A DNA stretch of 64,000 nt from Uranotaenia lowii (GCF_029784155.1 NC_073692.1:278586413-278650412); one strand, 5' to 3'; shown: positions 23,300 through 36,450, counted from the stretch's first letter. The notes: generated by a model from the sequence alone, not told the origin. Numbers and translations: made by a program.

Positions 23300-26200
23300 C
23301 GATTTTTTTGTAATTTTAGGTCGAAATTTTCCGATTGTGCACTGTAAGAAAGCACATCAGATGTTTGAGCAGTTAAAAAAAATATTATTTTGGATTGAAT
23401 GTTAAGTGGATTGAATCTTACATAACTGTAAGAAGCCAATCACCAACTGATATTCCCAAAAGCATGAAGATCATGGGGTTGAATAATAAGATATCATATT
23501 GGGCTTTACACGAAATGAAAAAGGTACATAGAAGAAAGAATCACGAACAGAGCATAATGATTACTGGAAAAAGACTATGCTGTGCATTTGATGAATAAAA
23601 TGCTAAAGATTCTATCAATTTTTGAAAATTTGATTAGGGTAAATGTACCCAATCTTGGCCCCTAAGGCGTGGTTCACTAGATTTCCCATGATTGTAGTCT
23701 TCCTGTAATGGGTACCTTCAAAAGTCCTTCGACAAATATGATTGCTAACTAGCCTAAAATGCAGTAAAAATATGTCCTTGCTTGAAAGCGGTTGATGATT
23801 TGAGATAAACCTGATCAAACTTTTGATTGAAATGCTCCTTATTGTAGCCCCCGCGCCGTATTTTGGCCTTTTATGAGTTTCTTAAATTGGCCGTCTCTAG
23901 GAAAAACTTGCCTCACTAATACAACAACAGCCCTCACGAATTCATTCAAAATATCCCGGAAGGTAGCACATCAATGTTCTGTATGGTTTTCAAAAAGTCG
24001 GAAGTAAGAAATGTCAATCAATTTTTTTAACTGATATTTCCATGTAGAATTGTAATCTTACGTGAAAACGCTTTACTTGTTTATTTTAGTTTTTGTGTGT
24101 TTATTGATTCTATTATAAGTTCCAAACTATTCCATTGGTTAACAAAAACATGTTCATTTATCCAGCAAACAAATCGTTTGCTAAATCTTTTACATGCAAT
24201 TCCTAAACTATTGATAGTCAGTAAGAAATTTACGATAGTTTCACTAATTTTGAAATATCTCGAAGCATGCCGATGGTGTCCAGGGGGCTGAGATCGAATC
24301 AATTATAGAATCAATCTTCGGTCCCAGTAAAACTCTATGGAGCCACCAGGTAAAATTCCAGGAAAAATACATGATTGATAGGCGTTTCTGTCATGCTTTT
24401 TGCTTTAAAGTGCTTTAAAAAGCAAATCTTTTCGAAAAATCAGTTTAAGTAGCCATTTGAAAAGGAATCCAAAAAAAATCAATATTTCGCATCGAACTTC
24501 ACACAATATTGCGAAATCATTTTCTTTCCTAAGATTCGGGTACCCGAATTTCCCCATTTGTAAACGTTCATGATTCCAAAGCAGATGGCATGAAAATTCG
24601 AGGCTTAAAATGCGAACATTGTAAATGTTCGTTTCTCCTGAGGGGAAAGTGTTTTAACTTACAGGGCAATTTGGCAGGTAATTTTCCTGAGCTGTGTTTT
24701 TGCCCTGAGGTCGTCCTGCAATTTCACCTGCTATAAATACAGGACAAAATCGTCCCGAACTTAGACCAAAATGAGTATGAACGGGGTTAACTGAAAACAT
24801 GGTTTTATGGCATGAACAACTTTTATGAAATTTGTTCACTAAATGATTAAATAGATTTTAATTAAACAATCAATATAAATGAAAACTGTTTGACAAGCAA
24901 TTAACAAAAGCTATAGCTAAAGAAGCTTAAAAACATGAGAAAACTGGAAATGAACCTTTTTTTTTGAAAAATTGTCAATTTGATAGCCTCATAAATCTTT
25001 AGTCCATGTGTTTTTCGATTTAATGGTGTTTTCGTAGAACAAAAATTTTTTGTAACCATAAAACTAAGCTTCTGTGATTTTTTCTGCGAGGAAAAAAATG
25101 ACTTCTAGAAACCGGACGCTTAGCAGATCTTAAGGATGATGCGAAATCCATGATAGATGAAGATAGATAGATGAAGTGAAAATTGAAACCGCCTTACTAA
25201 CTCGTCGAAACTTCAGTCCTTAAGAACAGTTACAAATCGGAAAGAATTTAAAACCTACGTTGAGCTGTTTTCACTTCGTAGACTCCTCATCAAAGAAAAG
25301 AAACTTTCGCATTTAACATTCGGACTCGCAGAAGAAAAATCCAATATTAGCATAGGTAATCTATATGAAACATAATTGAAGCAGTTTTTGAGTAAAGTAG
25401 TAGTTATGTTTGCAGAGTTCACTCTCGCGATAAAAGCTTCAACGTTTAAGTTGAAAAGACAAACACCGTCTTAGCCGATTTAGGCTTTACAGACTGAATA
25501 AATGACGTGGACAACTTAAGACTAACTTAAAATTAACAGAAGTTATAAGTCTTTCAAAACTATGCTCAATTACGGACAAGTTTTCATCCCTAGTTAATAA
25601 TTTCACATTTCTTATCAGTTTAAAATTTTAACTCAAAGCCTCGTGCTTTCAAAGCAATGCTAACGAACCTTACAGAAGCGTCATCACGTGACTCGTGAAT
25701 AGTTGACTCCATTCAATTTCTCGCGTTCGGTTTTCTTATCAACTTCCCGTTCACAGCTCCTATGGTATAGATAATCAGAATGACGCAGGAGCGGTGAACT
25801 ACTAACTTCGGCGAACCTCAAGTCCGAGACAGTTAATCATTTCGGTCAAGCATGACTCGTAGTTTTCATTCATGTTGAAGTTCAATCATCCTTGAGAGGA
25901 GTAAGAGGCACGACTACCATGAAGGACACAAGCGTTAAGCTTCCGGATTTCGCGCTCTCGTGCCAGTTTCCTGCCCGTTCAGCTTTGCGTGTGCCCGATA
26001 CTGACCATAATTTATTTATTGTATTCCAAACAACGACCTTATCAACGCTCGTATTGTTCTAGTAGTACGAGAGTAATCATACTTCAAACTTAAAAATATT
26101 TTCCTTCGATTGTCTGTGCAAGTGCAAGCACCTTTGGCTCCAATTAAATTTTAATCGACAGGGTCAAATGCTGATAATGTTAATGGGCGGATGTGCTACT

Positions 26201-26306
26201 CATCAGTAGGACGCTAAAGAAAAAAAACACCAGAACAGAAAAAAATCCTTGCATAAACACAACGACTAGCCTTTCTCATCGATTGTTTTTGCATAAATGA
26301 TAAGTA
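23300..26306. other. Intergenic, no gene seen
   Basis: No supported coding sequence. At 24640-24765 motifs such as CAGGAC, CCTGAGGTCGTCCTG and AAATCGTCCCGA resemble the subterminal part of the CACTA-like element at 52369-53319, so a fragment of that family lies here. The stretch at about 25670-26060 is less AT-rich than its surroundings but has no open frame; it could be regulatory or unique spacer. Confidence 0.4.
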
Positions 26307-27000
26307 CACACTAAGATTTTCATTCGATTTCCAGCACAAAAAAATGTTGGAAACGTTCAGCAATCTAAATTTTTGCTGGAAACCAGCAATCGGTTTTCTA
26401 ATTGCTGGATGTTTCAGCATTCGACAGTGTTCTTGTCATTTTTGCTGTAAAACCAGCAATCAAATTTCCAATCATTTTTCATATTGCTCAACTCTCCAGC
26501 AATTGGTCTTGTTTGCTGGAAAATTAGCACAGCGAGTAGTCAAATTTTGAGTGTGTTCCTTTTCATACGCTGAATCAAGATGAAACTCTTTACGAATTTG
26601 GTTAGAATAACACAATTATTTAAATTTTCTCTATATTCAAGCAGACATCAAGTCAAGAGTGAGTTTTTATCTGATAGGTAGATATTTCATGAAAGATACT
26701 AATCAAAACTCTTTTTCATGTGGTCAATGATTAACAATATGGGACAAAGCTGTCACCCCAGAGCCGATGTTGGTATACTAAAAAAATCATGTTCCTGAAA
26801 ATAAATACAACCATAATTGGAAAATGGAAGAAAATAATTGTTATTTATTGCTTTTTATATGCACAGCCCATGTATTCAATATTTAATTTTGAATTGAAAA
26901 AAAAAACAGAAAAAAAGAAATGCTTGCTTGTTTTTTCGTTTCCTTTCAAAATTTCTGCTGACTTTTCAAGATTAAGAAAGTTCACTGTTTTATTTATCAA
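26307..27000 (-). mobile_element. CACTA-like element (GCTGGAAA motif), partial
   Basis: Begins CACACTAAGATTTTCATTCG right after TA (26305-26306). It is followed by many GCTGGAAA, CCAGCAAT and TTGCTGG motifs to about 26530, then AT-rich sequence similar, in inverse orientation, to the interior of the copy at 28758-29574 (for example GCATATAAAAAGC and TTTAATTTTGAATT). The other end is not found; the element probably lost it before or during insertion of the next element at 27037. Confidence 0.6.
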
Positions 27001-27036
27001 ATATTTTTGTTAGGCACCGCATGTCCAATATAATTA

Positions 27037-28015
27037 CACGGAAAATAAAAAAAAGGTAAAATTTACCTTTTTGCGAGGTGAATTTTTTCCACCCCTCTTT
27101 CGAGGTAAATTTTACCTTTTTTTCATTCACCTATCAAAAAGGTAAATTATACCTTTTTTCAATTCACCTAGCAAAAAGGTATATTTTACCTTTTTCGCAT
27201 TCACCTAGCAAAATAGTAAATAATACCGTTTTCCCATTTAGTGATTTAAAAGGTAAATGCTGGTTGGTTTGATTGGTTTCTTCAATAAGAATATAAAAAA
27301 TACAAAATTCTATCAAAAATTATATTTATTGGAGATAAATAGCGACTGGTAATCCGGCTTCGCGTTCTTCCGAGCCGCCATGGCCGCTGAATACTCCTGC
27401 GTTGCGTACATTCATGACCTCCTCTGTTCGGCTAATCCGGTCAGGTTCGGCTTTTCCGGCTGGAGGATGACGTGGAATACACCTATAAGCTCTATGGGTC
27501 GATCTGAAACAAAAGCAATGTATAATGACGAGAACCAGCACAACAAAATGATATCTAAGAAAACACTTACCATTCTATTCCGATTTTCACATATTATGCA
27601 CAAAGCAAAACTTGTTCCTGAATGACAAAACAGCTTAACCTCAATAAACGGGTTCGGCTATAGTCACTTTTTCGAGAAGAATTGTACCGTTTTGTTTAGC
27701 TCAATCCAGGTCAACTTCACCTCGCTACGAGGTAAGTTTTACCTTATTTGGTTTTACCTTTTTTTCTAGGTGAGTTATACTTTTTTATTCAGCTCAATTC
27801 AGGTGAACTTCACCTCGCTACGAGGTAAGATTTACCTTTTTTGGATTCACCTTTTTCCTCGGTGAATTGTACTTTTTTTCCAACCTCGATTCAGGTAAAT
27901 TTTACCTCGCTGTGAGGTGAGTTTCACCTCGAAGAGGTAGAAGCTACCTTTTTGGCTTTCACGATCGTTTACCTTGGCTATCTCGGTAAATTTTACCTTT
28001 TTATTATTTTCCGTG
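27037..28015 (-). mobile_element. CACTA-like element with spliced core (GGTAAATT motif)
   Basis: A 979-bp element ending CACGGAAAATAA on both sides (inverse), flanked by TA (27035-27036, 28016-28017). Both arms are packed with AAGGTAAATTTTACCTTTTT-like palindromes and AGGTGAA. The GC-richer core is gene-like on the minus strand: an exon ends at 27571 with GTAAGT, a 67-bp intron runs 27570-27504 and ends TTTGTTTCAG, and the next exon runs from 27503 towards AATAAA at 27330-27325. One frame of the second exon is open for about 60 codons, but it does not resemble any protein I know. Confidence 0.75.
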
Positions 28016-28198
28016 TACATCACTAGAACCTGTATGAGATTAAAGGGTGTCCACGATGAAATTGCCTCACACAAAATTGATTCGCAAAATTCAAGTTTTC
28101 ATCCGATTGCCATCGAATTTTCAAGGATTGAAAAATAGCTATTAAATTTCATTTTACCAGTTTACTCGTACTTCATTTACAGTCCATACGTAAATGCA

Positions 28199-28395
28199 AG
28201 GGCTTGAGATATAGCTCAGTTGGCAAGTCTGTTGTCTCCTGAGCCGATGTCCGCGAGTTCGAGCCCAAGAGTAAACATCGAACACAGTTGTACCGGATAA
28301 GTTTTTCAATAACGATCCGCCAACTGCAACGTTGATAAAGTCGCGAATGCCGTATAGATGGTAAAACGACTCAGTGGTAAATCGAAACAAAAAAA
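28199..28395 (+). mobile_element. tRNA-derived SINE with target duplication
   Basis: The A box TAGCTCAGTTGG and B box GAGTTCGAGCCC lie in a tRNA-like head at 28204-28270, followed by a 120-bp body and a short A-rich tail. A 13-bp duplication ATACGTAAATGCA flanks it at 28186-28198 and 28396-28408, showing insertion by target-primed reverse transcription into the end of ITmD37E copy B. Confidence 0.9.
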
Positions 28396-28419
28396 ATACG
28401 TAAATGCACACACCTTGGC

Positions 28420-28680
28420 TTAACCGGCTGTAAGGTTCAGCACAACCTGTGAATCAACCGTTTTTTGCATGTAAACCCATACTTTCTTCAGTTCCTCGAC
28501 TGTCTTCACTACCTTACGTCGTTTAAGAAGGTGCCGCTTCATAATAGCCCAGTACTTCTCGATGGGGTGGAGCTCCGGAGTGTTGGTAGGATTGAACATT
28601 TTTGGCACGAAATTTACCTTATTGTCCGCACTTTTTTTACAAGATGGAAATTTGACTAATTTGAATAACAGCCGGGTGTT
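28420..28680 (-). pseudogene. ITmD37E transposase copy B, C-terminal part
   Basis: The minus-strand frame reads VNFVPKMFNPTNTPELHPIE then KYWAIMKRHLLKRRK. This is the catalytic glutamate (HPIEKYW) and the C-terminus of a DD37E transposase, ending LNLTAG and a stop. Upstream of VNFVPK the match fades into unrelated sequence, where the later insertions cut the gene. Confidence 0.85.
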
Positions 28681-28757
28681 TGCTGTCGTGTGTGGGTTCA
28701 TCCCACTAAAACCACCTTGGGCTTCGTGTGCCAAATGTGCCCCTTGGTTTCACCCTA

Positions 28758-29574
28758 CACACCTATTTTTTTTTTTTTTTTTGCTGGAAACCAGCAATTT
28801 TTTGCTGGTTTTTGTCTCGCTGACTTTCCAGCAATTTAATTTGCTAGAAAAAAAACGACAAAGGTTAATGCTGGTTTCCAGCAATTTAAATTGCTGGAAA
28901 ATCAGCAATTCAAATTGCTGGAAAATCAGCCATCCATATTGCTGGAAACCAGCTATTTCTGTCAACACAACCGGCTGTATTTAGTATCAGATTTATATTT
29001 TAATTCGAAATTAAATTTAGATTTGGCTGTGCATATAATAAGCAATAAAACAATTATTTCCTAACTTTCTTCAATAAAGGGATTTATTTATTTCCAGAAA
29101 CCGATTTTTTTTTTCAATATATTATAACACCGGGGCTGACAGCTTTGTGCCAAAGTGTTGATCATCCGCCACCTTTAAAAATAGCTTTGATTAGAATATT
29201 TTAGAGAATATATATCTGTCCAAGAAAAACTCGCCCTTGACTTGTTATCTGGTTACTAGAATATAGAGGAAAATAAAATAATTATATAAATTTAACCAAA
29301 AATCGTAAAATAGAATCTCACCTTGCTTCAGCGTACGAAGCAAAAATAAACTCCAAATTGACAACTCGATTGCTGATTTTCCAGCAAACTAGATCAATTG
29401 CTGGAAAGTCCAGCAATTTGAAAACCGATTGCTGATTTTTCAGCAAAAATGACAAGAACACAAACGAATGCTGAAAAATCCAGCAAATCGAAAACCGATT
29501 GCTGGTTTCTAGCAAAAATTTGGATTGCTGAACGTTTCCAGCAATTTTTTTTGCTGGAAATCGAGGCAAAAATG
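28758..29574. mobile_element. CACTA-like element (GCTGGAAA motif)
   Basis: Starts CACACCTATTTT and ends AAAAATG, flanked by TA at 28756-28757 and 29575-29576. Both arms are crowded with TTGCTGGAAACCAGCAA-like palindromes (about ten on the left, ten on the right). The 817-bp copy is related in inverse orientation to the element at 26307. The middle (about 28985-29340) is AT-rich with AATAAAG near 29073 and shows no open frame. It lies inside ITmD37E copy B. Confidence 0.75.
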
Positions 29575-29576
29575 TA

Positions 29577-30835
29577 CAGTATCATACACTACATCAAGGG
29601 GTAGGCTGTGCTCATGCACTTATACATCTCACCCTTTTCCTCTTTCTCAATTTCGGTCTTTCTCCTCTATCATCTTTCTCTTTTTCCTCTACCGCCAACT
29701 TCAGACTGGTACGGAAGACCCCGAGACGTGTGCCGGTTAGGTAACGCTTTCATAGTAACTCACGCCAGTCACAGCATCCACTACCCCGGGGACCTCGAAA
29801 TGTGTGCCGGTTAGGTAACGCTTTCAATGTAACTCGCGCCCGTCACAGCATCCACTCCCGCAGGATTTCTAACCACCAAGGCATGGCCGATTGAGAAACT
29901 TCTAAGCTAGAATCCGTCACGACCACCCCGAATGGTATTTCCGCTTCCTTTTGCTGCAGGAAAGATCGTAGCTGAGTACGTGAGACCTTTTAAGTCCCAC
30001 CACACGTCCTTATACCGCGCCCTAAGATCGCGTTGCTTTTGAATTGTAGTGTCATACGAGGCCCAAGACCTTCCGTTAGCTTGTCAAATTTGGTTGACTA
30101 TCTCGCTCTCTCCGTTCATAATCTTTCCTGATTCTTATTAAATCGCGCATGATTTGCAAGATTTCTTCGACTATAGCACGCCACGACGGTTCATTGCGAC
30201 ACATTTCACTCACAATAGTTTCAGCGTTCAAATTTTGAAGTTGTTGACGCCTTGAAATGAACCTGGGGCAGACAAAGATAGCATGTTCTGCCGATTCCTC
30301 CATCTCTACGCATTCCGGGCAATACGGCGAGCTAATAAGCTTAAACCGATGAAGGTATTGCTTAAAGCACCCATGACCCGAAAGGAAATGCGTCAGGTAG
30401 TATTTGACCTCTCCATACTTCCGATTTACCCAGTCTGAAAGTCGCGGGATTAGCCTATGCGTCCATCCTGCGTTGTTCGATGCGTCAAATTGCTCCTGCC
30501 ACTTGAGCATTGACGCTGCTCGTGGAATTTTACGCACTCCTCTAACAGGTCTTGCTTTGTAACACTTCATATCCTCCGCAAGAGTTATATCGAAGGGAAT
30601 CATGCCCGCGATGACAAAAGCTGCATCTGCTGATATAGTCCTGTATGCACAGGAAACTCGCATGGCTATCAGCCGATTTGTGCTGCGTAATCTGGATCTG
30701 TTGCGCTCTACCTCTATCGCGGAGCTCCAGGCCGCTCCTCCGTATCGTAGTTTGGATAGTGCTACGCTCGCAAGGAGACGTCTCTTGCTACTCTTTGGAC
30801 CATTTGGCAGTTCGGCATAATCCAGGCCAATGAAT
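29577..30835 (-). pseudogene. R1-type LINE, 3' fragment
   Basis: The minus strand encodes the C-terminal part of an R1-clade ORF2: LRYGGAAWSSAIEVERNRSR, MRVSCAYRTISADAAFVIAG, WTHRLIPRLSDWVNRKYGEV, YYLTHFLSGHGCFKQYLHRF and the zinc-binding CPECVEMEESAEHAIFVC (CX2C...HX4C). It ends at a stop near 30076. The polymerase core is missing (5' truncation, usual for LINEs). The 3' UTR contains two tandem copies of about 80 bp (29715-29795 and 29797-29875) sharing TGTGCCGGTTAGGTAACGCT. The 195-codon part is still open. Confidence 0.85.
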
Positions 30836-30839
30836 CTAT

Positions 30840-31632
30840 GACTTTCGATGCACTTTCACAACAGTATTTGATTTCAGCACGTCCTTGGAGTAGTGGCAAG
30901 GCCAAATTTGGCCAGAAGATTGTTGGGACGTTGTGGGCCTTCAGGAGAGGAAGCAGTCGCTTCTGGAGGCACTCTTTCATGTACACCTGTCCGTTAATTG
31001 TGTCCTGGGTCGCGAAAGGTGCACTCCGCTTCCCGCACGAGCAGATTGCTGGCCAAACCAGGAATTTATTCGCAAATTTGGACTTCTTCTGAGTGGTGAC
31101 ATGCTCCGGAACGCTGAACTTATCCTTGGCCGTGAAAAATAGGTTACCGGGGATCTGTTTGAAGTCGACCTTCACATATGTTTTGTCATCCAAGATGCAG
31201 CATTTAACTTTCGTTAGCATGTTGATGTACAACTTCTTGGCACTGGGTTTGGCGGACTTGTTCTGCTTCTCGTCGCGATTAGGTGCCTTTTGTACCTTGA
31301 ACTTTCGAAGCCCAGCCTTAGTTTTGGCTTTTTGGACAAAACTTCGGCTTGTGTAGGTGCAGCTTCTTAGCCACATCCCGAACGGAGGCGTTCAGGTTTC
31401 GGTTGAAGGCCCCAACTACGTGGTTGTGATTTTTGGTGTTGTACAGAATACTTTTTCCTTCACTTCTGGGCCTCCGATATGTGGTCAATCGTTCCTCGAA
31501 CCGCTTAATCACTCGCGACACCGTGGAGTTCGCGATTCCTAACGGTTTAGCGATGGAACGATGCGAGAGATCCTTGTTCTCGTGATGAATGCGCCTGATT
31601 TTATCTCGCACGAGCTGTTCTTTCGACTTCAT
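30840..31632 (-). pseudogene. ITmD37E transposase copy B, N-terminal part
   Basis: Starts MKSKEQLVRDKIRRIHHENK at 31632 with a helix-turn-helix (IAKPLGIANSTVSRVIKRFE). A frameshift follows near 31330. It continues KAKTKAGLRKFKVQKAPNRD to the catalytic ILDDKTYVKVDFKQIPG and FWPNLA, where the second aspartate has changed to asparagine. A second shift lies in the HYSKD region, and the match ends near 30840 where the R1 fragment begins. The gene is dead. Confidence 0.85.
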
Positions 31633-31720
31633 TTCCGCGAGTTTTGATCACAGGACTTTAAAATTTGCAGGATTTAAACAATGCACTATGAACTAAATCC
31701 ACCCAAATTTTCATTTTATT

Positions 31721-33015
31721 GAAAAACTAGATAAATTTGTTGAAAATTCAAACAATTGGTAGAGCGAAAGTCAAACTGTATAGAAAGGAGATTGTATCAC
31801 CTTTTGTATTCGAGATTTTCCCAAATTTTCGATCTAAAATAAGTAGATGTTTTTATGTTATGCGAAGTAGGTTGTATGCAAGTTTATTGCATGCAAGCCC
31901 CCCTCCCCTCGTGATGTTTTAACTCCAAGTGACAAATGAGTATTTCAAATTTGTTCCAGCCTGATTAAGAGATACTGAAATGTCCAAAACTTATTGAACA
32001 AAAAAGTTGTCGAAACAGAAGGTTTGACATCTGGAGTTCCTATTTCTTTTTTAAAGTTGGGTTATTAAGTGGAAAAGTGAAAAAAAAACTTTGAAAAAAC
32101 GTTTGCTTACTCTGGTGAGAGACTTGATACAAGCAAATCAGTGAACATTGGGGCCATTCTCATATTTTCTAGAAAAAAAATATCAGCACATTATTTTGCA
32201 CAGCTGTTAATTGTTATTAACATAAAATGGTATTATGAGTTATCTTAACATTATTACAACAGTATATGTACTGTTGAAGCAGGCAATGTATTATTTGTTT
32301 AGTTTTGAGATATTTGTTTCGAAACACGATATTATGATCTTGAAACAGGAATAAAATAGGTACTGTAAGAACGAATCACATTTTTCTAAGTGTGTTTAAA
32401 TGAACTTGGTTAGATAATATTTTGAAGCCCATGATCATTCGATCATGAACTCTGCCGATACCATTCTATAGAAGAACCATGGCGATAGGAATGCTTCCAC
32501 TAAGCTTTTTGATTCGGTTGAATCAATTCCAAATAAAAGGTAGGTACCAATCAATGAATGTTTACGCAGGCTTTCAGTTCAGCTTATGTTCTTTACGTGT
32601 AAGGTAAATCACATTTTTGCTAAGTAAAAGAAAAATACATTTTCTCGGAATCCGTTAAGTTCATGTAATAGCATATTAGCGTTGGGTTATTGATTATATA
32701 TAGTGCAAATTTTATACATTACGCAAGTTAACGTTAATTTAAATTAGGTCTATTTTTTCTAGAATAAAAATCTATGGGATATTAAAACAAAATAACAAAA
32801 AATCGACAAACAACTTAACTTTAGTGTCTTGATTTAAGACAAACGTTAAGTTTATCTTGCTGTAATATTTTTGATGAAATTTCAATTGGATTAAAATATT
32901 CAAATAAATGTTGATTGCGATAAATAATTACCAAAAACAAATGTACAGTGCACTTGTATCTTATCAAAATAAGAATATTCTGCTTAACAAACAAGTTTAA
33001 TAGACATCTTTACAT
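31721..33015. other. Intergenic, 3' side of hid-1
   Basis: AT-rich sequence with no supported gene. The right part holds the 3' UTR of hid-1, which is transcribed leftwards; I see no perfect AATAAA on the minus strand within 200 bases of its stop. Confidence 0.4.
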
Positions 33016-36000
33016 TTAAACACGTTGTATCTCAAAAAGCTTAACCTCTGTATCGTACCATATAGCTGGATCTACGTTTCTGTAAATCAACAACAAATAT
33101 TGACAAAGTATTAGAAAAAAGTAAATTTACTAACCTTAGATAGATCACACCCCACATGTAGGTGCGAAACCACGCGGTCGTGCCACTGTTTGCTTGATAC
33201 TTCCTTATCAAAATCGGATGCGGTACCGGCAACAATCCAACCAATGTTCCATGCTGCAGGAACTTGAGAATCTCCGACTCATCGGTAAGCCCTTTATCGA
33301 TGCAGATCTTTTCCACCTGTGGCACCAGAACCTGAAGCAATCGCATTATGGTCTGCAGTGGCAGCTTGGAGCGCCAGGATTGAACCCATTCCGGAGACGG
33401 TTGCCAAACCTTTACGTGGGAACCGTGAGCTCCGGATGGGGTCACACGGATACTTCCTCGCTAGAATGAAGAAGATTGAAATTTTAAAAAAACGTTATTT
33501 TCAGTTCTGAGAAAATTGCCAGTTTATTTTTAACAAGATTTTTGAGCATTTAACAAGAATGTTCTTGCTCAATAATGCCGAATTTAGGGAAGAGATAATG
33601 AAGTCGAAAATGGTTTGTTACATTATATTGTAGGTTTGTTGCATCAAACCATCATGTGCTTAATACACAAAAATAACATAAATTCGAATTTATGGACAAA
33701 CTCTTTCCTGGCCTTCAACACGAAAATGTAAAATCATGTATCGCCCGACCGATTTATTAAAACTCCTGACGCAAATTTCTGTTTCAATCCGGGAAATTAT
33801 AACGAAAGTTTCAACAAAACATTGAATGGTTTGCAATTATGGTCATTAGGATAGATTTGTAACTTTCAATATTTTTTTTAAGCTCAAAAGGTTTAGGTTT
33901 GCTAGAAACAGTACTGAAATACTTAGGCCAACTTAGGAACTCTACCTTTTAAGGTTTGACTAAACTGCACTAACCTGAGCCACTGAACGTTTGATCGGCG
34001 ACTGCTGTGGTTCCTTGACCGGGGATGATTTTGGCGACTCAGAGCCTCCAGCGACTGACTTTGCATTGCCGTCAACTGGCGACGGGCTAGCGCTATCGCC
34101 TGTAGGGTGTGCCGATTCGCGTTCTGTCATCTGCGCTATGTTGGGAGTATCCAGCAGAGTAACTTTAAGAGTACCCGGTTCAGCGGGTTGGGCTGGATGC
34201 GAACCTTCCATCGATTCCTCGACCACATCACTGCGGCTGTCGTCCTCGTCGGAATGCTGTCTTTCGTCTAGGGCCAATTGGTTGGTCCTCACAGTAATGT
34301 CTTCCTCACTTTCGTCGCCAGCACTAGTAACAGGAGGAAGTGCCCTATTGTGTTGATCGCCCATTTCAGCCGAACGATTTCCATGACTAGAGTTATTAAG
34401 CTTGCCACCTTTGCGGTTACTCATGCACCTGGCTATTCCAGCAGCATCGGTGGGAAGGTTTGCTAGGGCATGGAATACCTGTCGTTTACGAATGATTGTG
34501 TACACTAAGTTGGAATTTCCATCGAATTGATATTGAATAATGTTGTTGAAAATTTCCAATAAGAAAAATACTAAATGATGATTTGATGGTGCCGAGTAGA
34601 GAAACCACGGTGTACTGAAAGCTTCTAATAGGTGCAACAATTTGATGCTAGCTACCATCGAGAGGGTTTTCAAGTATGGTGATACATTGACCAAGATGGT
34701 CAGCAGACAATCAAACAAGGGCTGAAGCCTCTGATGTCCAGTGGCAATTATTTTGTGAAAAACGGTTATCAGCAGATCTGCGTGTGTTCCGGTGAATACG
34801 GGAATATCCATAGGGACGGTAGCTGTGTAAGGTTTGTTGAGACGGACTCCAAAGTTACGTTCACCGGATAGAAGTAGAAGAATAAATACCCCAATATGCA
34901 TTAGACCCACACGAGCTGGAAACAAAAGAAAGGGTCATAAAATATATAACTGGATTAAATTAAAAGTACGCTTACATTGATCGGCTCGAGAATCGTTTAG
35001 GTGGTACAGTATTGGAACAAGGATATCCAGAACATCACTACTTTTAAGTACAAAATACAAAAATTTCTAAAAATATAAACATTAAAATGTTAGTAACTTA
35101 TAAATGCTAAATCAAAGGAAAAATGAAATGACAAAGCTCGGTATATACCTTGTTATAATCGCAAATCTTCCAGAAAAATACTAGCAGCTCCTGGTGGCAA
35201 TGCAGCCGCTTGGTGGAATTGGGCAAATAACTCTGTACCAAAGGATTGTTCAAGAGACGAGTGACACCTTTGAGTATAAACTGAAAATCATCATCGCGGT
35301 GAATCCTGGACAGGTAATTTATGAACAGATTGTCTGCAATTGTTGTATCGTCATGTGAATAGGACGTGGTTTGGGTAGGCGTGTTGCTCGTGATGTCGTG
35401 ATCAAGTGTCACAATGAGAATCTGCAAGCAAACTTCCACCAGTGGTTCCAACGTGTCGGTAAACAGCAGATGATTGTAGGGCACTCCCATGCCAACTGGA
35501 TCGTAAGCGCAAACCGTATTGAGGAGTGAAGTGAACAAAGGAAGTGCATGTCGATTGTCAGCACTTGTAAAATGTACAATCCATTTGTTGGGCTCGTCAC
35601 TCATATTCGGCGCTCGATACATTGTTTCACTAAAACAAGTTAGCATCAATTTGAGAAGTTCGGTACGACGAGCATCCATGTTTCCATTCCTGGGGGGCGA
35701 CTGAGCGAATCCAACGCCTGCTTCCCATATGTATTCACAACTATCAATAGAATTGAGTTCTTCGGCCTTTTCCGGGCCCGATTTCCTCAAGCCCACAACC
35801 GTAAAATCGGGACAGAACAATAAATCGCATATGGCATTCAACAGACTTTGCGCCAATGGAGTGTCTCCGTTTTCTTTATCATTTGCCGGAAGTGAAGACC
35901 AGAAGAAATCTTTCCACTGCACATCCTCAAATATATATGGCAATATTCGATTAAGCAAACGGATACAGTTCAGCACCGTTTGCTGTTCCCCCTGGGTACG

Positions 36001-36450
36001 ACAACTGTTGTCCACCGCTCGGACCAATCGTTCTGTTGCTTTGTAGCATAAAGTTGCCAAATTCGCTGGCATAACATCCCGAACTTTCCGTATCTCATTC
36101 GATGGAATCAGCGCAAACACATCTTGAACTGTAGTGCTATGCTCGCACCAGAACTGTTCCCAAAATGCGTCATCATTGGAATCGATTGGCTGAAATGTAA
36201 AACATATGGAACATCAAAACAATGAACTAACATATTTGTAGGAACTTTAAAAGATAAATACCTTTGTAGGTTTCTAATTATCTATGTTATTGAGAAAAGC
36301 TTTTGTCGTAAATTCGTGGCAGTAAAAAGGTTTCACATTTTTGCTAAAGGAAAATCTAGTCATCAAAATTAGAAATCGCCTTACCTGACTCTTGCTCGTG
36401 AGCTGCACGATGGCCTTGCGAAAATTCAGCTTCGTATCAGTATTACCCAT
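33016..36450 (-). CDS. hid-1: HID-1 / HID1 domain-containing protein, six exons
   Basis: Exons (minus strand): 36450-36385, 36189-35149, 35066-34976, 34915-33975, 33460-33135 and 33079-33016. All have GT-AG introns and the joined frame is open for 842 residues. The protein matches HID-1 along its whole length: the start MGNTDTKLNFRKAIVQLTSK, with glycine 2 as a likely myristoylation site; then FWEQFWCEHSTTVQDVFALI, SRVGLMHIGVFILLLLSGER, PLQTIMRLLQVLVPQVEKIC and the C-terminus WYDTEVKLFEIQRV. HID-1 is a peripheral membrane protein of the Golgi/trans-Golgi network needed for dense-core vesicle formation and neuropeptide or hormone cargo sorting. Residues about 560-713 form an acidic, serine- and proline-rich linker that varies between species. 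No frameshift or stop is seen, so the gene appears functional. The family is about 790-840 residues long. Confidence 0.95.

Larger units (their letters stand above)
28043..31720 (-). mobile_element. ITmD37E copy B, split by insertions
   Basis: The left terminus AAAGGGTGTCCACGATG at about 28041 and transposase pieces at 28420-28680 and 30840-31632 belong to one DD37E transposon whose middle was opened by later insertions (CACTA-like element at 28758-29574, R1 fragment at about 29577-30835). A SINE sits in its left end. I could not find the right inverted end, so the right boundary is approximate. Confidence 0.65.

Noticed and set aside
25670..26060. Less AT-rich stretch as a gene or RNA
   Set aside because: No frame, splice-site pair or tRNA-like box could be supported.
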